This document shows positions 23,763-33,426 of a DNA stretch of 64,000 nt, in pieces. Origin of the DNA: Erythrobasidium yunnanense (taxonomy: Eukaryota > Basidiomycota > Cystobasidiomycetes > Erythrobasidiales > Erythrobasidiaceae); NCBI GenBank assembly GCA_001600175.1, contig BCJC01000001.1:2837652-2901651 (forward strand), in the 5' to 3' direction. The position numbers and the translations under genes were made by a program. The notes under the pieces are model-generated. The model ran no database searches and had not been told where the DNA came from. It saw nothing but the letters and a program-made list of their open reading frames with translations. Position 1 is the first letter of the stretch. The number at the start of each line of letters is the position of its first letter.

Positions 23763-24304
23763 TCATGTGGACATCTCTCTTGGTGTAGAGCATGTAGCTC
23801 CGCACTCTGCGTAATATGTATGCCCCTGTTTGCAGCAGCTCGGTACCTGGACACGCAGGGTAATCAGCTTGTACTCTAATCTGTACTGAAAAAGATAAAC
23901 AGCCGAGGTGCTCGACTTACGGCTAGTGTATTGCATCTACCGCCAGGTGTTGATTCTTCCACGCTCCAGATGCCTTCCTCCTGTCCAGGAGAGATGTGGC
24001 ACTTATATCGCCATAGAGAGTTGACTCCGCATATGAAGGCAGCACATGGAATGCTGCATCAAAGCAGTCGTCAGCCCAATACTCCGAGGCACGATTGGTG
24101 GGGTTTGGACGCCTTACCTTCGGTCGTTACATCGGAACTGCATAATTGTATCGGTCGGAGTAGCAATGATAGACTTACGCGTACATGGAGGCGCGTCTCC
24201 AGGAAACATATCTGTTGTCTCTGGGGTGACATTCGCGGAGATACCTCCGGCCAAGCCCAAAATGATGAGGCCGAAGGAACGAAGGCAGAGCGAGGGAGAT
24301 ACAT
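23763..24304 (-). pseudogene. small ten-cysteine protein, copy B, reading frame interrupted
   Basis: Copy B keeps the three-exon plan, both introns, all ten cysteines (C-x17-C-x7-C-x4-C-x9-C-x21-C-x7-CC-x9-C-x3-C) and the motifs NDRRS, PGQEEGIW and CGATC. The ATG at 24304 (MYLPRSAF) is in a different frame from the rest of the signal peptide (GLIILGLAGGISA) and the mature part, and I found no other ATG that would enter the correct frame. The rest of the gene looks undamaged, including splice sites, so the break is recent or is a sequencing error. If broken, it is the only such member of this array. Confidence 0.6.
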
Positions 24305-24724
24305 TGAGGATAGAGGTGCGTGTTGAAGGTGTAAGTTGAATGCAGGAACTCCGAACCTCGAAATGTTTGCCTGCTGCGGAGTTGAGTCCGATTGTGGTAC
24401 GTTAATCTATGGCTGAGATGGTCTCGTTATCTCACGCAGCGGGGAAGCCAGCCAGCAGCACCTTTAAGATGTACTGGGAATTTATCTCCCTTTGTGCGCC
24501 AAGCTTGTTTGCCCAAAGAATGGCGGTTGCCGTCCAGAGTCGTGTGATTTTTGGCACCTCCATGCGCCCTACCATACTGCTCCTCAGACAGCATGATGAG
24601 AGCGGGCTGTAGCAGAATAGGGACGCGCGACAATGCTCGAGTCCGGGGTGGACATTCGTAAGGCATTTAGCTTTCAGCACAACCATCGACACCATCGTAG
24701 ACAGGGTACAGTGACGCGCGGGCA
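24305..24724. other. intergenic, 420 bp, between copies B and C
   Basis: Contains the upstream region of copy B. Open frames here lack ATG starts or similarity to the array proteins. Confidence 0.5.
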
Positions 24725-25266
24725 TCATGCTAGCCTCTGTATGCCTGCAGGGCACGTAGCTCCGCAAGACGCGAAGTATGTATGCTCCTGCTTGCAGCAG
24801 CTTGGGGACTGTATACGTAAGTCGGTCAGCGAGATGTTTGTTTCCTTCGAAAGACCCTCGGTCGAGAGGTATGACCTACGGCTAGGGTGTTGCATTTGCC
24901 GCCATGCGCTGGCGGGTCAACCGTCCAAACACCCTCCTCTTGACCTGGATCAATTTGGCATTGGTACTGCCAAACCAGCTTGGCTCCACACGTCCAAGCT
25001 AAGCAAGTTTTGCTGCATTGTCGTGAGGCCCTTAGCCTCTTGATACTTCGTGGAGCTGGCGAAAACAAACAAGCTCACCTTCGATCCTGGCATGTCGTCT
25101 TCATACGATCGCCGTAGAAGTTAGCAACGATTGATGTTCTTGTACAGGGAGGAGCATTCGCAGGAACTGTGTCCTTCGTGTCTGATGTCACCACGGCTGA
25201 GACGTTTCCAGCCAGTCCTACGGCGGCGAGGCCTAAGTAGACGAGGGCTGAACGGGATAGATACAT
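24725..25266 (-). CDS. small secreted ten-cysteine protein, copy C
   Basis: ATG 25266 opens a signal peptide (MYLSRSALVYLGLAAVGLAG NVSA). After an intron following QDRR (donor GTGAGC, acceptor AATGCAG) the second exon reads SKTCLAWTCGAKLVWQYQCQ, then PGQEEGVWTV and GGKCNTLA. The third exon is SPSCCKQEHTYFASCGATCP ending QRLA at 24725. The ten cysteines match the spacing of the other two copies. It is about 134 residues in all. Copy C is closest to copy A at the C-terminus (PAGIQRLA in both), while B differs there. Likely an apoplastic or cell-surface protein; function unknown. Confidence 0.82.
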
Positions 25267-25571
25267 TGCGTCTCCGGAACGGGTGTGATGTGTGCGAGAT
25301 GGATGATCTATCACGTCTGTCTTGCTTTTCAGATTGTCGCTTGAGCTCGAAACAAGTTGCATCCATATTGCGTTTATATGGCGGGGCCATAAGATTAGCT
25401 TCTCACAGTAATTGGGAGAGTAAGCGGCGGTACGACGGCCCCGGCCCCTCACCCGAACCCCTTTGTATAGGCAAAACACTTCCCATGATTTGATCGGTTC
25501 CATGGCTGTTACCCATAAGGGATGTGAAAATTGCGAGACGGATGTGATTTCGGATGGATTAGGCAGCTTCT
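25267..25571. other. intergenic, 305 bp
   Basis: Between copy C and SLD2, both minus strand. It should contain the promoter of copy C and the 3' UTR of SLD2. Nothing further seen. Confidence 0.5.
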
Positions 25572-27409
25572 CTACCACTCGAGTCCATCCATCTCCCCAT
25601 CCCCCAAGTCTTTCCAGCCCTCAGGTTCGCTTGCCCAGTCGTCATCGCTCGCAGCAGCTAACACCCCATCATTCTTCTCATTATCCGATGACTGAAGAGC
25701 TTCTCCTGGAAACTCTTCGTCTGAGAGATCTTCTAGACCTTTTCGCTCTTTCTCCTTCTTTTCCTTCAGCAAATAAGTAGGTTCCAGAAGAAGCTTCGAA
25801 ACGGTCTCATCTCGTTTCTTATGTAAGCGCGAAAGACGATTCTTGATTGGAGATGTGCGTAAAGATAGTAGTAAAACCAAGTTTGGATCAATCGACGGGT
25901 CCAGAGCATCTTCGTTATCAACGCTTTCCGTGGTGTCCTCTTCTGGGACTCGCCGACTCGAGTAGCTTTCGTACTCATCAGAAAAATCCCGGACATCGTA
26001 GTCGTCTTCGTCAGGCATGGCTTCCTCGTTCGCCGACGGATCAACACCGTGTGCGTTGCTACTTTCCACATGTGGCTTGTCCGCTGCCTGATCAACAAGT
26101 TTCGGTGCCTGCGCTTCGCTGCGGAGCCTTTTCCCAGTCCGCGAGGGCTTGGATTTGGGTTTCTCTGTCTCTTCTTCTTGAAGAGCACTTAGAATAGCCT
26201 CCTCTTTGTTCTTTTCAAGTTTGAGCCGTAACTTCTCTTCATTCTCCTCTTCAGAATCATCTGCTAATGCATCGAATGGCTGTAAAGCGGCTAGTGTCGA
26301 TGTCCGCTTCTTCGTCTTGCCTGGCTTGCCGTTCGGTATAGCTGGGCCGGATGAAGGGGAGCGCGAGCGTGCCATCTGAGAGGGTAAAGGATTGGTCGAA
26401 GAGAAGAAGGATGTCGTCGATGTTGATGCGAAAATATCGCTATCCCGACTAACTGCTGAGCCATTAGACAGCGCTGAAGTGGTGTTTCCGGCTAGGGACG
26501 CTACATCAGTAGTTGCCTTCTGTGAGGTGTCACTGGCTCCCAGCAAATCAAACATGCCGGCAATGTCTCTCTGCTTGCCCTTGTTGACCTTCAATCCCGC
26601 CTTGATCGGCTTAACCGGTGACGGTGCTAGAAAGTCGTCTCCATCCTCTTCGTGTAGATCCAGCCCATTCGCCATGTCACTGTCTGCTAGAGCAGGATTC
26701 TCTCGCTTCAGCTTCTCCATCTCTGTCCAGAAGCTGGTTCCATTGCCCGATGCTGCGTTCTTCACAGCGTATACCTCGTTTGCCGTGCTGTCTACCGCCG
26801 ACTGTGATGCTTGCGCACTCTGAGACATCTTGCCGACCTTCTTTGGCGGGCTGATGTTGTCTCCCTGCAGCCATTTCGCAGCTTTAGTCCTAGGCGTATC
26901 TGCAGCTACCACTGCCGATCTGCCCAAATTGACAGGTTCATCTGTGAAGTTGTAGTCTCTCGTCTTGCTAGACTTGTTAGGCGAGCCAGAGAACGACTTT
27001 GAAGCTGCTAAGGCGCGTAAACGAGATGGAGATGGAGCAAAGGCGAACTCGGTTGGCGCTTTCGCACGTTTGGCAGCAGAGGAAGTGGGAGTCTTGAAGA
27101 GATCCTTGGAGAAGTGGGAAGGACCAGGTTTCGACGGTGTAACAGGAGCGACAGACGGTGGAGGCCGCTTCTTTTGGGACGCGACAGACGCTGGCGCTGT
27201 AGGAGCAGGATCCACGCGCGTTTTCGAGTACAGTTTGTACTTCTGGGCTGTAGTATCACATATATCAGCCAAGTTCTGCGATTCGAGATGCACGACCTAC
27301 CTATCTCTGGGTCTGCCTTGATGTCGTCCTTTGACGGATTCCTGCCATTCTGCGCTTTGAAGGCCTTTTCCCAGGCTTTAAGCTCGGTGCGAACAGCGAC
27401 CAGATCCAT
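25572..27409 (-). CDS. SLD2: DNA replication regulator Sld2
   Basis: Sld2 is phosphorylated by S-phase CDK, then binds Dpb11 to load the CMG helicase at origins. ATG 27409 opens MDLVAVRTELKAWEKAFK and GRNPSKDDIKADPEI, joined across one intron (donor GTAGGT, acceptor CTACAG) to AQKYKLYSKTR. This N-terminal block is the diagnostic Sld2/RecQL4 homology. The rest is disordered and rich in S/T-P sites that may be CDK targets: VTPSKP, KTPTSS, SPSR, SPNKS, DTPRTK, SPPKK, SPVK and TSPIKN. The acidic C-terminus ends SDDDWASEPEGWKDLGDGEM. About 595 residues, longer than the yeast protein. It shares a 104-bp divergent promoter with the first F-box-like gene. Confidence 0.88.
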
Positions 27410-27513
27410 CACCTCCTCTGTCCGATCCTGCTGCTGCTCCTGCCTCGAAGTTGTCGCAAAAGCGAGCGACGTCCAAGTTTCGGTCGCGAATTTGGCTTCG
27501 CAGTACTTTCAAG
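27410..27513. promoter_or_regulatory. short divergent promoter, SLD2 / F-box-like copy 1
   Basis: Only 104 bp lie between the two start codons. Expression of the two genes may be coupled. No motif is claimed. Confidence 0.4.
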
Positions 27514-28576
27514 ATGGTCCCTACGCTGCCGCTGGAGCTTCAGCAGTACATCGTTGATCTGGTACTGTCGGGATACGGCTGGTCAGACCGCTATGTGCTC
27601 CAGCCGTCAGTCACAAACGCGCAATGCGCTCGCGCTTTTCTCGCGAAATGCTGCCTCCTCAGCAAGGCTTGGCATGATTACACACACAAGCGTCTATACA
27701 ACACTATGCCCCTCACGGCCGCGGTCAAGCGTTCGATCAATGAAATCCCCCATCTCGCTAGCTTTGCAAAGCACCTTTTCGTTGACTCGAAGGCTCTTGC
27801 AGTAGTCGACCTAGAAACAGGAAAGCCAAGAGCTCAGTCTCCTGTCAATTACTTCCTATACACACCTATCAGCTTTACCGAGCTGCGGAGCCTTACTATA
27901 AGGGATGAAAGCGATGTACTTGTCGTGCTTAAAGCGATCCACACTTAGCACACCTATACATCTTTGACCCAGCTTACTCTGGTCGGATCTACGACTTCCG
28001 GCTTGGCCTGTCTTGTGGTCGCTCTTCCCACCTTGACCGTTGTCCGCTCGACCTCAGTCACTTATGGACCAGGCTGGTGGGCAGAACCGCCCCCGGCTGC
28101 TTTCGCGAATTGCAAGCTGCAAGAGCTGTTCTTGCACACACCCGTCGATCTCAATCGCAACTACAAGGCTCGCCTCTTCCGATCTTCTAAGGATTCACTC
28201 AATGTTGTCACTTTTGCTTACTGCGGTAATCTCATCCATCACATGTGGGACTGCATTCAGAGTATGGGTCGCCTCACACTGGCGTTGAGCGCGAAGGACA
28301 TCGAAGGACGCGGAATGGGTTTGGAAGGGCTGGACAAGAGACTATCCAGCTTGAAAAACTTGCAAAGCGTACGTGCCGTATCTCTTCGAAAGATAAGGCT
28401 GCGAACTTACTCGCGCGCCATTGCTTATCTTTCAGATTCAAGTATATGCCCCGAAAGCTTGGACAGGTGTGTGGCCAACTCAGGCATATGCAAGATTGGC
28501 ACAGTCTCTACCTGGCAAAAAGATCTCCTTCCTCAAGGGAGACTTGGACTACTCTGGAAATCTGTCTCAGCTCTAA
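27514..28576 (+). pseudogene. F-box-like protein, array copy 1, with in-frame stop
   Basis: ATG 27514 opens MVPTLPLELQQYIVDLVLSG, an F-box-like helix pair followed by ARAFLAKCCLLSKAWHDYTH. At 27946-27948 a TAG stop follows VVLKAIHT. The same frame then continues with LTQLTLVGSTTSGLACLVVA and sequence aligning with the other three copies, so the stop falls inside conserved protein. A 33-nt GTAC..TTAG intron could remove it in frame but is shorter than the other introns here. A normal intron (67 nt, near 28369-28435) leads to IQVYAPKAWTGVWP and the stop at 28576. If the stop is read, the product is about 145 residues and keeps only the F-box-like part. Confidence 0.6.
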
Positions 28577-29021
28577 TTGCGAGAGGCCGCTTTGGCGAGA
28601 AGCGAGAACACGGCAGGTTCTGGGCAGGGCGTTTCGCACCTGGCATCCTGACATAGTCTGCTCTCCTAAACACACTCTAAATTCTAAGACAGACGTCATC
28701 GCAAGGGCGGTATAGTCGACTCCGCATAGCCCTTTTGTCCTCTGTGCCCAAAGCCATAGCCTTCAGACTTATAGAGTCACGTATCACACTCAGTTGTTGG
28801 TCTACCTTAGGAAAAGACCGCCCTCCCCGAATAGATTCCGCTTTTTTCGTTGTGTTCGTCACTCCAACTGCTCGCTAAAGACGCGCCAGCGGCCTCAGTG
28901 CTGCAATTCCCACATTTCGCCCTTTGACTTTGACACATCACGGCTTTACACACTTTGTCTGGCCCGCCTGGACAGCGCAGGACTGCAAGCCGCGAAGCTG
29001 GTTGACCACCTACCTCGCGAG
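28577..29021. other. intergenic, 445 bp, F-box-like array spacer 1
   Basis: No gene seen. Its length is close to the next two spacers (451 and 444 bp). Confidence 0.5.
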
Positions 29022-30096
29022 ATGCCTACTGCCATTCCTCTCGACCTCCACTACTACATTATCGACTTTGTGGTATCTTCCTCCTTTGGCTGGTCTCGTC
29101 GTGACTCGCTCGAGCTGCGCGGGCTGCGTGCTCCATCTCCGCCATGGCAGGAAGTGCAAGCTCGGCGCTTCCTAGCCAGATGCTGTCTAGTCAACAAAGA
29201 CTGGCGCGAATACGCCCACAAGCAGCTCTATGTCATTCAGCGCGTCAGCAGTAATGCGGGTCCACCAAATGAGACAGCTCCTCCCCTAAAGACATTCGTG
29301 AAGCATATGATTGTGGATGGAAGAGCGGCAGCAATTAGAAACATCAGAGCAGAAGGAGGAGCTTTGACAGTCCTTTCCTCGGTCCAGGACAGGTTCCCGC
29401 AGCTTCGAAGCTTGGTCGTATGGGATGATTCATACCGCCCAACGCCGGCTATTCCAATTCTTCCCAGATGGCGATTCTCTTCTGAGCTTCTTACTCATCT
29501 CTTGGTGGTGGCATCATCAGCTGCTAGGCTGGTGTGCATCCTGGCTGCTTGCCCAAACCTGACAAGCCTGCATATAGGTCAGATCTGCTCCAGCCCTGTG
29601 CCAGAGTCGGCGGACTACGAGACTGCCCCTGTCACATGCCAATTACAGACAGTCGTCTTTCACACTGTCCGTGGCGTCTCCGACGAATGGCTTATTCGTG
29701 TGATGGGGTCTTCCGAGAAAACCATCAAGCATGCTAGATTCGTGAATTGTGGCGATCTACTCCGCAATGTAGCACCTCTGTGTATATCCAACATCTCGCA
29801 ACTGGTTGTGGCAAGCTCGACGCCTCAAGCAATCGCGATGATGCGTGTAGCGCTCATGCAATTCAAGCAGCTCAAGGTCGTAGGTGGAATGGTTACACAC
29901 AGAGTGACTTATTTTCTTACCACAAATCCACGTCCAGGTTCAGGTGGTAGTGCAACCACCATGGACAGGCGACTGGCCAGATCATGACCACGCCTCTCTA
30001 GCTCGCGACTTCCCCAGCATCAACCTTGTATTCTACCGGTCGGATGACGACTTCATAAGAGGAGCTGTGGAGCGCGATATGGTAGAGCTAGCATGA
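29022..30096 (+). CDS. F-box-like protein, array copy 2
   Basis: Two exons. ATG 29022 gives MPTAIPLDLHYYIIDFVVSS and, after an insertion rich in Arg and Leu, ARRFLARCCLVNKDWREYAH. F-box proteins link substrates to SCF ubiquitin ligases through Skp1; the helix pattern and CCLV-K-W match fungal F-box-like domains, though the match is by eye. The C-terminal half contains leucine-rich segments (LTHLLVVASSAARLVCILAA, CPNLTSLHIG). The intron (donor GTAGGT or the GTCGTA six bases upstream, acceptor GTCCAG) leads to VQVVVQPPWTGDWPDHDHAS and the end at 30096. About 340 residues, no signal peptide. Confidence 0.72.
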
Positions 30097-30547
30097 TCAA
30101 CTCCGCTCAGGATCCGTTCATCGAGAATCAGAATACGTAAGGATGAGTACGAAAGGCACCGCCCGATGACTTGAATGCTATCAACTATCACATATAGCAT
30201 CGGTTGAGCGGTACATCCGCTAATTTGAGCATCTAAACGTGCTCGGCGTGATCATGAATCCAGCATCTCGATACAGTACCGATAAGGCATGCCTTTGTCC
30301 AAAGTAGTCCTCTGTTGTTGTCCATATAGGCTCTCAATGAGGCCGAAAGAGCTGCATCTGGAAGATCGTCTCCTTCTCGCGCGTGTCGAAATCTCCCGTA
30401 GTGCGCAAAGCGCATATGCCGATGCATGCTACACCTGCCTTCTTCAGAACAATGCAGCATCTTCTCGCTTCGCTTGTTTGGCTGCATACTTACGCATCTC
30501 GGGTTGCCGACCTCGAAACTCAGCTGGCCCTCGTTTAAGTTACAGCG
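30097..30547. other. intergenic, 451 bp, F-box-like array spacer 2
   Basis: No gene seen. Just before copy 3, CTTGTTTGGCTGCATACTTACGC resembles CTGTTTGGCTACACTCACGCGC before copy 4, a remnant of duplication. Confidence 0.5.
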
Positions 30548-31629
30548 ATGCCCGCAACTCTACCACTCGACCTCCACTACCACATCATCGACCTCGTTCT
30601 GTCACACTGCCTCGGCTGGTCCCTTCGCGACGCGCTTACGTTGAGAGGCCTGGCTCCGTCCAGCAGGGCTAAAGCCAGGGAAGCTCGTGCATTCCTTGCA
30701 AGATGCTGCCTCGTCAGCAAGTACTGGCTCGTTCATGCTCAGATGCGCTTGTATATGGTCACGCGTCTTACACCCTTCAACAAGGCGCGTATCGAAGCAT
30801 ACCCTTGTTTGGCCAGGCATACAAAGCATCTCAATGTAGATGCCAGAGATGGCAGAGTTGCCACTTACCAAGGAGGGGAGATGTCGGCTGCGGAGCTTTT
30901 TCTCTTCACTCGTGTACAGTTCCCCTACTTGAAGAGCTTGATCGTTTGGGACAATTCGTACCTCGGAATCAGGCTGCCAAAGGTCCCAGAATGGTCTATA
31001 GCATCCTCGTCTCTCACTCATCTGCTCTCCATGGGATCGTCGGCTGCCCATCTAGCGTTCCTCATGGCTGCTTTGCCGAATCTGACCAGTCTTCACATTG
31101 GTCGACTTTCCTTCGCAAGGCAGGGAAATGGACATGGAATCGACTTCCCTCCCGCTACATGTAAACTCCGCGGCATCGTCTTCCAAACACTTTACCATTT
31201 CGATGGCCAGTTCCTCGACTGCATACTTGGCTCGTCTAAAGAATCTATCGAGCGCATTACTTTGGCTAATTGCGGTACTACTTTCTACGACATCCTGGAC
31301 TATATTACTGGTGCCACCAGCTTGACTCTTTCGGTCAAAGAGGGCGATTACACGGGTCGTGTTCAAGAAGACGATACTTTGGATCGTTTGCTAGGCAAAT
31401 TTAGCGATCTTAAGAGGGTAAGCATCACAAAGGACGTAAGGATGTAGTGCTGGTCTGACAGACTTTCCATGTGCAGGTTCAGGTATACGTGCGGAAGTCA
31501 TGGACAGGAGACTGGCCAGATCACGGCCATGCCGTTTTGGCTCGCAAATTCAATGCAGTCGACTTCTCCTTCTACAAGGCCGATGACGATTTCCTGCGTG
31601 GCTACTCACCGATGGATACGGTCACTTGA
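30548..31629 (+). CDS. F-box-like protein, array copy 3
   Basis: ATG 30548 opens MPATLPLDLHYHIIDLVLSH and, later, ARAFLARCCLVSKYWLVHAQ. The central part contains RVQFPYLKSLIVWDNSYLG, then LTHLLSMGSSAAHLAFLMAA and LPNLTSLHIGRLSFA. An intron (donor GTAAGC, acceptor GTGCAG) precedes VQVYVRKSWTGDWPDHGHAV and the stop at 31629. It is colinear with copies 2 and 4 at all these points. Same family and inferred role as copy 2. About 340 residues. Confidence 0.72.
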
Positions 31630-32073
31630 TCATCTTGACCAATTCCAAGAATGGCATTATGCTATTAACAGGCGGAGGAGAGGAAGTGGGTATGAAAGTC
31701 AATTTCTGGGAGACCAGAGGGACTTCGTGCGAGCGTCGACTCTATCGTTCGCAAGCCATATCAGCAGGATCGCGCTCACAGCCGTAGGGCAGGACTTGCT
31801 AGAGCGGCCTATATCCGCCGCTAGTAGCTATGTATGCGTCTTGTAGTCTTTATCCAGCCTTTCAAATCAGGAGAAGTGCGAAAGAGCCGCATCTTGGACA
31901 TCGCTTCTCTTCGCTCAATGTGGACGCTTCTCGACCCGCCCTGCGCTGATGTAAATGCGCTGCGAAGCTGGCTCTTCCTTGCGAGAAGCAGCTCTCAAGA
32001 CCTTCACTGTTTGGCTACACTCACGCGCGACAGGTTGACGGCCTAAAGCTTCGCTCTTCCTTGAACCGCAAAG
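31630..32073. other. intergenic, 444 bp, F-box-like array spacer 3
   Basis: Spacer between copies 3 and 4; no gene. Short open frames here start at non-ATG codons. Confidence 0.5.
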
Positions 32074-33144
32074 ATGCCCGTCGCGCTTTCGCTGGATCTT
32101 CAGTACACTATCATCGACCTCGTACTATCCTCTAGCATTGGCTGGTCCTACCGCGACACCCTTCGTCTGCTGGGAACCTACACTCCCAAAGAGCTCCAAG
32201 CTCGCGCATTTCTAGCGAAGTGCTGCCTCGTCAACAAAGAGTGGTACGAGTATGCACAAAGGCAACTCTACACCCTCATACGCCTTACTCCGGCTGTCAG
32301 ACAGTCTCTGCAAGCGTCCCCGCAACTGGGTCGAGCAACGAAGCATGCAGTTATCGATGCAAGAGTACTCGATGCCGATCTGGTGGAGAGGTCTGCCGTA
32401 GAGCTTCTCCTCTCGGCCGGTGTCGCTCTCCCATCGCTGCGGAGCCTCGTTATATACGAGAATGCCTACACCAGGCCAGCGCTGCCAAAGTCTGTAGCAA
32501 AGGGATGGAGCTACGCCTCTCCTAATCTCACTCATCTCGTCTACTTGAACGGTACCTCCGCTCACTTGGCTAGCCTAGTGGCCGTACTGCCAAACCTGAC
32601 GAGTCTGCACGTCGGTCGCACTGCTTTCGCTGGAACGATTGCTGGTCTGGACGGAATGCAGGCGAATGCAGCAGTCTGTAAACTCGAAGAGCTCGTCTTC
32701 CAGTCTGTGTATCACTTCGACACTCGGTACCTCGATTCTATATTGGCTTCCTCCAAGGAATCGATCAAGGCTGTCACATTCGCATACTATGGATCACTGC
32801 TCAATCATTGTCTGGATTACATCGATGGTGCGACCCATCTCACGCTTACGGTCAAGGAGAACAGGTTTGGCGTACCGGAACCTGCGGAGGAGTACAGATT
32901 AGAGAATCTGCTAGGCCGCTTCGAGCGCCCTACAAGCGTCAGTTGAACATATTTGCGTCGGCCGAGCATTACGCGAACTTACTTTGCCTTGTTCTACTAG
33001 GTCCGTCTGTATGCGCAAGGCAATATCGACTGGCCTGACCAGAAACACATCTCTATCGCAGAGCAGTTCAGCAATGTCAACTTTATCTTTCGCAAAGGCG
33101 AACAGAATTTCCTCGAAGGAGAAGCTCCGTCTGCCAAGCTTTAG
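32074..33144 (+). CDS. F-box-like protein, array copy 4
   Basis: ATG 32074 opens MPVALSLDLQYTIIDLVLSS and ARAFLAKCCLVNKEWYEYAQ. The leucine-rich half reads LTHLVYLNGTSAHLASLVAV and LPNLTSLHVGRTAFA. The intron (donor GTCAGT at about 32937, acceptor CTACTAG) joins FERPTS to VRLYAQGNIDWPDQKH, and the stop is at 33144. It lacks the Trp-Thr-Gly of the other copies at the end of exon 1/exon 2 (here GNIDWPD rather than WTGDWPD). The start is exactly 1,526 bp from the start of copy 3. Same family, inferred SCF adaptor. Confidence 0.72.
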
Positions 33145-33161
33145 GCCACCACTTCGCCCTT

Positions 33162-33179
33162 AGCAGCAGCAGCAGCAGC
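33162..33179. repeat. (AGC)6 microsatellite
   Basis: A perfect six-unit trinucleotide run in the spacer just 3' of F-box-like copy 4. Confidence 0.9.
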
Positions 33180-33426
33180 TTGGGATTGCAGCGGCGGATT
33201 CAACGAAGTCGCAAATCACATTCCTACCACCCATGCGAGGTGGCTCTGTAGCATAGTAGACAGAACGACAGCATGAGCTAGCTGGCCACGGTAGCTGCTA
33301 TTATATTTGGTTACTTACAGCACTGCAGACTGCCTGTATAGATCTCTGCATAAATGTGCTATCCAACACAAGGACCCTGAATGTATCTTGCGCATTCGCC
33401 TTAGACGCAATCTTGCAAGGTCCGGG

